DNA of 5,565 nt from JAHWKV01 sp040905365. GTDB taxonomy: Bacteria > Actinomycetota > CADDZG01 > JAHWKV01. The stretch covers positions 1 through 5,565 of the forward strand of contig JBBDRQ010000048.1 in the NCBI GenBank assembly GCA_040905365.1, written 5' to 3'. A program made the translations under genes and the position numbers. Positions within the stretch are counted from its first letter, which is position 1, and each line of letters opens with the position of its first letter. The notes beneath the pieces are model-generated. The model worked only from the letters and a program-made list of their open reading frames with translations. It did not search any database and was not told the origin of the DNA. Shown here in pieces: positions 1-5,565 of this stretch.

Positions 1-905
1 CCGGCGATTATCGATGCGACGACCACGAGCGACGAGACGTTGAGCTGCGCGGCGCCGGACAGCCCGTGACCAAGGTTGCAGCCGCCGGCGATCTTTGCGC
101 CGCCCCCCAGCAGAAATCCCCCGACCACCAGCTGTACATAACGGCCCGGACGCTCCCCGCGGATCCAACCGGCACCGGTGGTTATTGCACCCACCGCCGA
201 CCCGGCCACCAAGGCGGCGAGAAAGGCGATGAGCCACCACAGCGGGTCACCGCCTGCGATCGACTCGACAGCACCCACCGTGCTGGGACCGAACGAGTGC
301 CCCCCGACGCCGGCAAGAACCCATGCCGCGACGGTTACGATCCCGAGCGCGACCCCTGCTACGGGCCATCCCCACCGCCATTTGTAGCCTTGTCGCCCCG
401 CGGAGCGAAACAGCACCAATACGACGGCGGCTGCAATTGCGACCGCTACGGCGATGCGCGGCAAGCCGAGCACCCCGGGGATGGTGGCGCCGTCTCCGTG
501 GCCCAGCACGGTGGGTCCCGGCAGCGAGATGCCGCCGGCGACGAGCTCTCCGGCACCCAAGCCCATCAGGCCGGCCAGCGCACCCAGCATCCCTGCCCCC
601 AGCTTGTAGAAGAGGCCGGAGTTGCACGAGGCGGCCACGACCATGCCGGTCCCCATCGTCAATCCACCGACGATGTTGGCCACCGGCCTAAAGGCCAGCC
701 CGCGGTTTAGCCCATCCCAGGGCCCGATCGCAAAGACGGCGCTCAAACCCACCGCGGCGATCGCCACGCCGAGGGCCCAGGTCTTGAACAGCGCCCAGCG
801 GTGTTCGAATACGCCGCGAAACGTGGAATGGAAGCAGATGTCCCCCCTCTGCAGTACGTATCCGACCAGCAAACCCGCCAGGGCTCCGGACCCGATTAAG
901 AGCAT
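1..905 (-). CDS. YeeE/YedE (TsuA-like) sulfur-species membrane transporter, C-terminus cut by window edge
   Basis: Inner-membrane transporter of the YeeE/YedE family, whose studied member TsuA takes up thiosulfate. The reading frame was translated by hand from the ATG at 905; an in-frame TGA lies only 2 codons upstream (911-909), so this ATG is the first possible one. About 301 residues are visible before the left edge, without a stop; family members usually reach 330-360. The protein is almost entirely hydrophobic, Gly/Ala-rich helices. It carries the family's three cysteine motifs: QRGDICFHSTFRG (Cys24), ASCNSGLFYKLGAG (Cys94) and AGGCNLGHGLSGAAQL (Cys276). In TsuA, three such cysteines line the path and relay thiosulfate by S-H...S contacts. 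It is transcribed away from the multicopper oxidase, sharing a 105-bp intergenic region. Only a weak GGAA-type ribosome site is seen. The substrate is not fixed by sequence: thiosulfate, another sulfur compound, or selenium (a YedE subfamily is linked to selenium use) all remain possible. Confidence 0.9.
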   Translation of the reverse strand, partial: MLLIGSGALAGLLVGYVLQRGDICFHSTFRGVFEHRWALFKTWALGVAIAAVGLSAVFAIGPWDGLNRGLAFRPVANIVGGLTMGTGMVVAASCNSGLFYKLGAGMLGALAGLMGLGAGELVAGGISLPGPTVLGHGDGATIPGVLGLPRIAVAVAIAAAVVLVLFRSAGRQGYKWRWGWPVAGVALGIVTVAAWVLAGVGGHSFGPSTVGAVESIAGGDPLWWLIAFLAALVAGSAVGAITTGAGWIRGERPGRYVQLVVGGFLLGGGAKIAGGCNLGHGLSGAAQLNVSSLVVVASIIA

Positions 906-961
906 GGCTCATTTTCCATCGGAAGGTCGCTCGATGCATGCCGCCGCCCAGCTTTGGCGCA

Positions 962-981
962 CGGTTCGATTTTGCGAACCG
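962..981. repeat. Perfect inverted repeat CGGTTCG-n6-CGAACCG
   Basis: Seven-base perfect arms at 962-968 and 975-981 flank ATTTTG. The element covers the candidate -35 of the oxidase promoter and directly abuts the GATTAG/CTAATC repeats. It is probably a protein-binding operator: there is no T-run on the plus strand after it and no gene ending here, so a terminator is unlikely. The binding factor is unknown. Confidence 0.5.
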
Positions 982-999
982 ATTAGTTTCAGCTAATCT
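972..999 (+). promoter_or_regulatory. Candidate sigma-70-type promoter of the oxidase-ZIP operon
   Basis: TTGCGA (972-977) and TAATCT (994-999) are separated by 16 bp. They match the -35 consensus at 4 of 6 positions and the TAnnnT form of the -10. Transcription would begin only a few bases before the ATG at 1011. This agrees with the lack of any Shine-Dalgarno there and implies a leaderless or near-leaderless mRNA. It is a pattern match only. Confidence 0.4.
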
Positions 1000-1001
1000 A
1001 T
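983..1001 (+). promoter_or_regulatory. Candidate DtxR/IdeR-family metal-repressor operator
   Basis: Aligned by eye with the 19-bp DtxR/IdeR consensus TTAGGTTAGSCTAACCTAA, this stretch (TTAGTTTCAGCTAATCTAT) matches at 14 of 19 positions. The right half-site is stronger than the left. It covers the candidate -10 hexamer, the usual place for a metal-loaded repressor to block transcription. The genes it would control, a multicopper oxidase and a ZIP metal importer, are natural targets of an iron- or manganese-sensing DtxR/MntR-type regulator. An overlapping GATTAG/CTAATC symmetry could instead belong to another regulator. Confidence 0.45.
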
Positions 1002-1010
1002 CGATTAGAT

Positions 1011-2438
1011 ATGACAAAATTCAGAACCAGACCACATCTAAACGCCTTGCGGCTTCGAAGCGGGCGAGGTACCCGGGCCACGGTTGCCGCCTCGATCCTT
1101 ATCGGATCCGGCGGTGCCCTAATGGTCTGGCATGCTCAGGCACAGGAACCGACAGTCGTGTGGGCCTTGTTCATGGTCGCGGGGTTGTTGCAGATAGGGC
1201 TCGCTCTTGCTCTGCTCCGCAGGTTCGGTCCGGCGAGAGCGGCGAGCCGGCCCGCCCGAGCCGATAGCGGCAGGCCGGAAGGTGCGCCTTCTGTGGCCGG
1301 CGATGACCAAACCTCGCACCGAGCGCTGTCCAGGAGGAGCCTGTTGCGCGCGGGTACCGCGGCGGGCGCCGGGCTGCTGTTCGGGGGTGCCGCAACCCGA
1401 GTTGCCGCCACGGGTACGTCTAACGGGTTGCGTCCTTATGAGCTTGCAGGCGCCTCCGACGGTCATCGGTCGCACGACGGCGGTCTGCTGGGTGTCGAAG
1501 GCGAGGTCGACCACCGAAGAAATCGATTCAATCCCACCGACATGCTCGACGACTGGGATTTCGGCCAGGTTTCCCGGGCGCCCGATGGCCAGACGCTGCG
1601 CGAGTACCGCATGGTCGCGCTCGATCAGACCATCGAGGTGGCGCCGGGGGTGTTCTTCGAGTCCTGGAACTACAACGGCAGGGTGCCGGGGCCGACGCTG
1701 CGTTGCACCGAAGGCGACCGGATCCGCATAGAGTTTGTAAACGCCGGAACGCACCCCCACACTATTCACTTCCACGGCATCCACGCGGCGAGTATGGACG
1801 GCGTCCCCGGGGTGGGAGCCGGCGTGATCGAGCCCGGCGCCAGCACCGTGTACGAGTTCGATGCCGCCCCGTTCGGCTGCCATCTGTATCACTGCCACTC
1901 GCTGCCTCTGACCCGCCATATTCACAAAGGGTTGTACGGGGCGTTCATCGTCGATCCCGATCCCAGCCGTTTCTCCGGAGCCGAGGCTCAGGCGGCATCC
2001 AGGCGCACCTTCGAGGGGGCCCGGGACGCCGGGGTCAAGGAGATGGTGATGGTAATGAACGGCTTCGACACCAACTTCGACGGTGAGAACGAGATCTACG
2101 CGATCAACTCGATTGCCTTCCACTACATGAAGCACCCCATCCGCATCGGTACCGACGACGACGTCCGCCTGTACCTGATCAACGTCACCGAGTTCGATCC
2201 GGTCAACTCGCTGCACCTGCACGCCAACTTCTTCGACTACTACGATCACGGCACGACCCTGACGCCGACGCTTAAGACCATCGACACCGTGATGCAGGTG
2301 CAAGCGCAAAGGGGGATCTTGGAGTTCAACTTCAACGGGTTCGAGCCCGGCTCTTACATGTTCCACGCGCATCAAAGCGAGTTTGCGGAGCTGGGCTGGA
2401 TGAGCTTCTTCGAAGTCGTCGAAGGGAGAACGGTTTGA
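1011..2438 (+). CDS. Membrane-anchored two-domain multicopper oxidase with internal twin-arginine motif
   Basis: A 475-residue copper oxidase expected to act outside the membrane, oxidising a metal ion (Fe, Mn, Cu) or small reductant and reducing O2. Residues 1-22 are Arg-rich, and helices lie at about 23-42 and 48-69. A basic linker (70-107) follows, then SRRSLLRAG (Arg108-Arg109) with a Gly/Ala-rich helix to about 128: a Tat-type signal placed internally. Two cupredoxin domains follow. Domain 1 has HPHTIHFHG (His248-255) and HLYHCHSLPLTRHIHKGLYG, giving type 1 copper ligands Cys295 and His303, with Leu308 where Met is common. Domain 2 has LHLH (His402, 404) and FHAH (His452, 454) but no Cys. 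So type 1 copper lies in domain 1 only, like 'type C' two-domain oxidases, and the four HxH motifs can build the trinuclear centre between subunits. No Shine-Dalgarno precedes ATG 1011. The stop overlaps the ZIP gene start by 4 bp. The exact substrate is not determinable. Confidence 0.93.
   Translation: MTKFRTRPHLNALRLRSGRGTRATVAASILIGSGGALMVWHAQAQEPTVVWALFMVAGLLQIGLALALLRRFGPARAASRPARADSGRPEGAPSVAGDDQTSHRALSRRSLLRAGTAAGAGLLFGGAATRVAATGTSNGLRPYELAGASDGHRSHDGGLLGVEGEVDHRRNRFNPTDMLDDWDFGQVSRAPDGQTLREYRMVALDQTIEVAPGVFFESWNYNGRVPGPTLRCTEGDRIRIEFVNAGTHPHTIHFHGIHAASMDGVPGVGAGVIEPGASTVYEFDAAPFGCHLYHCHSLPLTRHIHKGLYGAFIVDPDPSRFSGAEAQAASRRTFEGARDAGVKEMVMVMNGFDTNFDGENEIYAINSIAFHYMKHPIRIGTDDDVRLYLINVTEFDPVNSLHLHANFFDYYDHGTTLTPTLKTIDTVMQVQAQRGILEFNFNGFEPGSYMFHAHQSEFAELGWMSFFEVVEGRTV
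2423..2437 (+). promoter_or_regulatory. Ribosome site and TTG start for the ZIP gene inside the oxidase end
   Basis: AGGGAG (2423-2428) lies 6 bases before TTG (2435-2437), which overlaps the TGA stop of the oxidase (2436-2438). This fixes a rare TTG as the start and implies translational coupling, so the two proteins are made together from one mRNA. Confidence 0.8.
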
Positions 2439-3625
2439 CCGCCGACCGCAACCAGACCGAGGAGGCTCCCGCCCGGCCGGGTTGGGTCGCGGGGTTGGCG
2501 CCGCTGGCGTTACTTGGCGTGGTGGTGGCCGCGTTCTTCTTCTTTGACCCGCTGGCCAAGCTAAGGGAAGGGTTTCCACCCATAGAGGAGCTGACCATTC
2601 AACGGGTCGTGCTCAACGACTCCCCGAACGAGTTTGTCGTCAGCGTGGTCAACGGGGGTCCCGAGCCGGTCACCGTCGCCCAGGTACTGGTCGACGATGC
2701 CTACTGGTCGCACGAGGTGACACCGTCGCGCACCATAGAGCCGTTGCGTTCGGCCACTGTGCGCATCGACTACCCCTGGGTAGAGGGCGAGCCGCACGAA
2801 ATTGTGCTGATCACCGAGTCCGGGGTGACGTTCGAGCATGAGGTGGAGGTCTCGGTGACCACCCCGACCGCCGACCTCCAAACCTTCGCGTTGCTCGGCT
2901 TGCTCGGTGTATATGTTGGGGTCCTGCCGGTGGGTATCGGTCTGCTGTGGTACCCGTGGGTACGCCGGCTCGGAGCCCGGTGGGTGAGCTTCCTGCTCAT
3001 GTTCACCGCGGGCATCCTGGTCTTCCTCGCCTTCGACGCCACAGTGGAGGCTATCGAGCTCGCACCGGCTGTGCCGGGAGCGTTTAGGGGCACCAGCTTG
3101 CTCGTCGTATCGATCGGCGTTGCGTTGGCGACGCTGCTTGCCGTCGGCGGCAGATCCACGCGGAAGGGCCAACAACCCTCCGCACTGGTGCTCGCCACCT
3201 TGATCGCGGTGGGTATCGGCCTGCACAACCTGGGTGAGGGCCTGGCCATCGGCGCCGCCTACTCGCTCGGTGAGGTGGCTTTGACCAGCCTGTTGGTGGT
3301 CGGGTTCACCATTCATAACGCCACCGAGGGGTTGGGGATAGTAGCCTCGCTGTCGCAACAGCGGGTTGGCATAGGAAGGCTGGCCGGGTTGGGCCTGATC
3401 GCCGGAGCGCCCACCATTGTCGGATCTTGGCTGGGCGGTATCGCATACAACCCGGGCCTTGCGATCGCGTTCTTGGGCTTGGGCGTCGGCGCTATCTTGC
3501 AGGTGGTCTGGGAGCTGGCCAGCTTGGTACGTGCACGTGGCCGGCTGGTGGAGCCTTTGGTGCTGGCCGGCTTTGTAGCCGGCATGATCGCCATGTACCT
3601 GACCGCCATACTGGTGGTTGCGTAG
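2435..3625 (+). CDS. ZIP-family metal transporter with extra N-terminal helix and extracytoplasmic beta-rich domain
   Basis: A 396-residue membrane protein expected to import a divalent metal (Zn, Fe or Mn). The ZIP core occupies about 150-396. It has the two family metal-site motifs in consecutive helices: LHNLGEG (His264, Asn265, Glu268) and IHNATEG (His294, Asn295, Glu298), which form the binuclear transport site in characterised ZIPs. Ahead of the core is an extra helix (about 18-37, LALLGVVVAAFFFF type) and a soluble segment (about 47-147). That segment has alternating hydrophobic residues, NGG turns and no Cys, suggesting an immunoglobulin-like beta-sandwich. ZIP cores begin outside the cell, so one extra helix with a cytoplasmic N-terminus puts this domain outside, next to the oxidase. 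It is co-transcribed and translationally coupled with the multicopper oxidase, suggesting an oxidase-assisted metal uptake or homeostasis pair. The metal cannot be named from sequence. Confidence 0.9.
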   Translation: MTADRNQTEEAPARPGWVAGLAPLALLGVVVAAFFFFDPLAKLREGFPPIEELTIQRVVLNDSPNEFVVSVVNGGPEPVTVAQVLVDDAYWSHEVTPSRTIEPLRSATVRIDYPWVEGEPHEIVLITESGVTFEHEVEVSVTTPTADLQTFALLGLLGVYVGVLPVGIGLLWYPWVRRLGARWVSFLLMFTAGILVFLAFDATVEAIELAPAVPGAFRGTSLLVVSIGVALATLLAVGGRSTRKGQQPSALVLATLIAVGIGLHNLGEGLAIGAAYSLGEVALTSLLVVGFTIHNATEGLGIVASLSQQRVGIGRLAGLGLIAGAPTIVGSWLGGIAYNPGLAIAFLGLGVGAILQVVWELASLVRARGRLVEPLVLAGFVAGMIAMYLTAILVVA

Positions 3626-3663
3626 CGCCTCGTTAACCCAGCGAATCAAATACGCTTGGGTGT
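3626..3663 (+). promoter_or_regulatory. Hairpin-bearing gap before the selenoprotein gene, possible leaderless promoter
   Basis: The 38-bp gap contains ACCCAGCG (3636-3643) and CGCTTGGGT (3653-3661), which pair over 8 bp with one bulged T and a 9-base loop. The hairpin ends 2 bases before ATG 3664. No T-run follows, so a classical terminator is unlikely; an operator or a start-masking RNA hairpin fits better. TACGCT (3651-3656) has the TAnnnT form of a -10 box, 7 bases before the ATG, and no Shine-Dalgarno is seen. This would allow a leaderless transcript, but no clear -35 is visible. Confidence 0.35.
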
Positions 3664-4272
3664 ATGAGCCAACCTGTCGTGGTGGTCTGGGCAGACTATA
3701 TATGACCGTTTTGCTACGTGGCCCTGGAAAGGGCGGCGTGGCTGGAGCGCCGGTACGGCGCCCAAATTGAGTGGGTCCCATTCGATCTGCACCCCGAGTA
3801 CCCGCCGGAGGGGATCCCACGGCGAAAGCTTGAAGAGCGCTACGGCGAAGGCTTCGCCGATAGCGTCAAGCACATGATCGAGGATGCCGGATTCACCTAC
3901 AACCCTCCCGAGGTGATACCCAACTCCAAGCACTCGCTCGAAGTGGCCGAGCTTGCCCGGGATGCCGGCCGCTTTTCCCAAATGCACGAGCGTCTGTTCG
4001 ACGCCTACTGGTCCCGGCAGCTCGACATTGGAGATCCGGCCGTCCTGGAAAAGCTCGCCGTGGAGGTGGGACTGGAATCGGCCGACGTCCGGGCGGCGTT
4101 GGAAGATGGTCGATACCAGGAACGGATAGGTCTAACCACTAAGGCGGCATTGGATCTCGGCGTCGGGGGAGTGCCGGCCTGGCTGATCGATGACGAGCTG
4201 GTTGTGTCGGGGGCAAAGCCCCACGAAGCCTTCGATCAAGTGATGCAGGAGATGGGCTACAAGGGGGACTGA
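3664..4272 (+). CDS. DsbA/FrnE-like thiol-disulfide oxidoreductase, predicted selenoprotein (UPFC active site)
   Basis: A 202-residue thioredoxin-fold protein of the DsbA/FrnE family, reading TGA at 3703-3705 as selenocysteine. From ATG 3664 the protein begins MSQPVVVVWADYI, then U14-P-F-C17-YVALERA. This is the beta-strand, CxxC and helix start seen as 'sDyvCPfCy' in the family. Downstream follow the helical insertion (HSLEVAELARDAGRF, then a LFDAYW motif) and the cis-proline loop GVGGVPAWLID (Pro171), as expected. The replaced residue is the N-terminal, nucleophilic cysteine, the usual position of Sec. A stem-loop follows the TGA directly. Upstream in frame, a TAA at 3634 and no other ATG make 3664 the likely start. 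The gene itself ends in TGA (4270-4272), and TGG is used for Trp, so TGA is not globally recoded. No signal peptide is seen, so it is probably cytoplasmic. Alternatives are a sequencing error (TGC to TGA) or a broken gene. An annotation starting at GTG 3718 would miss the active site. Confidence 0.82.
3703..3705 (+). other. In-frame TGA, predicted selenocysteine codon (Sec14)
   Basis: The TGA falls exactly where DsbA/FrnE proteins have the first cysteine of the CPxC motif, with CCG TTT TGC (Pro-Phe-Cys) following. Homology continues in the same frame on both sides, so there is no frameshift. The protein also continues for 188 sense codons after it. Confidence 0.8.
3713..3742 (+). promoter_or_regulatory. 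Candidate bacterial SECIS stem-loop
   Basis: The mRNA downstream of the TGA can fold as follows: GCUACG (3713-3718) pairs with CGUGGC (3737-3742) over 6 bp with one G-U. A 2x2 internal loop UG/GG comes next. Then GCCCU (3721-3725) pairs with AGGGC (3730-3734) over 5 bp, closing a GGAA loop (3726-3729). The apical loop starts 20 bases after the TGA and opens with G residues. As known for bacterial SECIS elements, the loop lies a short distance into the coding sequence, with a conserved G in its first positions recognised by SelB. U3719 in the internal loop could play the role of the unpaired U of the E. coli element. The folding was done by eye, without energy calculation. Confidence 0.72.
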
Positions 4273-4329
4273 CCGTTGACTTCGGGCTAGGCCTTGGCTT
4301 GACCAAGAGTCGCCTTGAGGACGGGTAGG
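4273..4329 (+). promoter_or_regulatory. Short gap with small inverted repeat and ribosome site for the deacetylase-like gene
   Basis: CTTGG (4293-4297) and CCAAG (4303-4307) form a 5-bp repeat with a 5-base loop, too weak and without a T-run to call a terminator. GAGG (4317-4320) lies 9 bases before ATG 4330 and favours that start over the in-frame TTG at 4315, which lacks a good ribosome site. A TTGACT at 4276 resembles a -35, but no partner -10 is seen at the right distance. Confidence 0.45.
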
Positions 4330-5445
<1,116 letters not shown>

Positions 5446-5565
5446 AGCCGCCGGCCTCGATCTCCGGCCGCGAGCACGAATTCGGGACGCAGCCGATACC
5501 GCCGATCGGGCGGGATAGTTTGCCGAGGAGTTGGGTACAGCTTGTACATGGGACCGGCAGCCGGA
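5446..5565. other. Gene-free tail with small palindromes
   Basis: No convincing coding region was seen in these 120 bases. Right after the stop, GCCGG and CCGGC arms enclose a short loop (about 5452-5470), but without a T-run, so a terminator is not supported. GTACA-GCT-TGTAC (5535-5547) is a perfect 13-bp inverted repeat immediately followed by an ATG (5548). It could be an operator before another gene, but only 6 codons remain in the window. Confidence 0.3.

Larger units (their letters stand above)
906..1010. promoter_or_regulatory. Divergent intergenic regulatory region with stacked inverted repeats
   Basis: This 105-bp gap separates the start codons of the divergent transporter and multicopper oxidase genes. 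Its right half is more A/T-rich than the surrounding genes. It holds a perfect 7-bp inverted repeat (962-968/975-981). It also holds an alternating series GATTAG (981-986), CTAATC (993-998), GATTAG (1003-1008), forming two overlapping inverted repeats. Such dense symmetry next to a start codon points to one or more repressor or activator sites controlling one or both genes. The left half (906-960) shows nothing beyond a weak ribosome site for the minus-strand gene. Confidence 0.6.

Noticed and set aside
66..710. 214-codon plus-strand open frame and overlapping frames at the left end
   Set aside because: All lie opposite the YeeE/YedE transporter, whose three cysteine motifs and hydrophobic helices are unmistakable. 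These frames look like Pro/Arg/His-rich noise.
1332..1346. Strong AGGAGG followed by TTG inside the oxidase gene, as a possible internal start
   Set aside because: The AGGAGG encodes the twin-arginine pair itself (Arg108-Arg109). Starting at TTG 1344 would remove that motif and leave no export signal, so it is more likely coincidental codon use.
1119..2579. 486-codon open frame on the minus strand opposite the multicopper oxidase
   Set aside because: It is the antisense shadow of a clearly recognised oxidase. Its translation is low-complexity (V/D/H/R-rich) with no family motif, as expected from G+C-rich third positions.
3703..3705. TGA as evidence of a pseudogene or sequencing error
   Set aside because: It cannot be excluded without reads. 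However, the TGA hits precisely the nucleophilic Cys codon, the rest of the gene is intact, and a SECIS-like stem-loop follows, all unlikely for a random stop.
2561..3820. 419-codon open frame on the minus strand across the ZIP gene and selenoprotein start
   Set aside because: The product is Gln/Gly/Arg-rich without motifs, lies opposite a ZIP gene with intact signature residues, and spans the junction of two genes. It is a composition artefact.
3703..4272. Global reassignment of TGA (to Trp or Gly)
   Set aside because: The oxidase and this gene both end in TGA at positions fitting family length, TGG is used freely for Trp, and no other internal TGA was seen in the recognised genes.
4293..4307. 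CTTGG/CCAAG repeat as a terminator of the selenoprotein gene
   Set aside because: Only 5 bp of stem and no T-run after it.
4315..4329. TTG 4315 as the start of the deacetylase-like gene
   Set aside because: ATG 4330 in the same frame has a better-spaced GAGG, and the extra five residues add nothing recognisable.
5452..5480. GC-rich arms after the deacetylase-like gene as a rho-independent terminator
   Set aside because: Arms are short and compete with each other, and no run of T follows.

Overview
This is a high-G+C bacterial window. Compact gene packing, a TTG start fused to an upstream stop, and two ATG starts with almost no Shine-Dalgarno suggest an actinobacterium-like organism. That assignment is inference from style, not from a marker gene. 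No RNA gene, insertion sequence or CRISPR array was seen.

Layout. (1) Minus strand, running off the left edge: a YeeE/YedE (TsuA-like) membrane transporter for thiosulfate or a related sulfur or selenium species. (2) A 105-bp divergent intergenic region packed with inverted repeats. It holds a candidate sigma-70-type promoter and a near-match to the DtxR/IdeR metal-repressor operator. (3) Plus strand: a membrane-anchored two-domain multicopper oxidase, overlapping by 4 bp with (4) a ZIP-family metal transporter that carries an extra N-terminal helix and an extracytoplasmic beta-rich domain. These two form a translationally coupled metal oxidation/import pair, plausibly under metal control. 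(5) A hairpin-bearing 38-bp gap, then a DsbA/FrnE-like thiol oxidoreductase whose first active-site cysteine codon is an in-frame TGA (UPFC instead of CPFC). The TGA is followed by a strong stem-loop at the distance expected of a bacterial SECIS. (6) A histone-deacetylase-family zinc amidohydrolase (AcuC/APAH/HDAC fold). (7) A 120-bp tail without a recognisable gene.

Main point. The gene at 3664-4272 is best read as a selenoprotein. Standard gene calling would start it at GTG 3718 and lose the redox centre. The other genes use TGG for Trp, have no internal TGA, and two of the genes (including this one) end in TGA, so a global reassignment of TGA is unlikely. Second point: the multicopper oxidase has two transmembrane helices followed by an internal twin-arginine motif and a third hydrophobic helix. 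This resembles the dual Sec/Tat-inserted Rieske proteins of actinobacteria. The YedE-type transporter upstream may or may not be tied to selenium supply.
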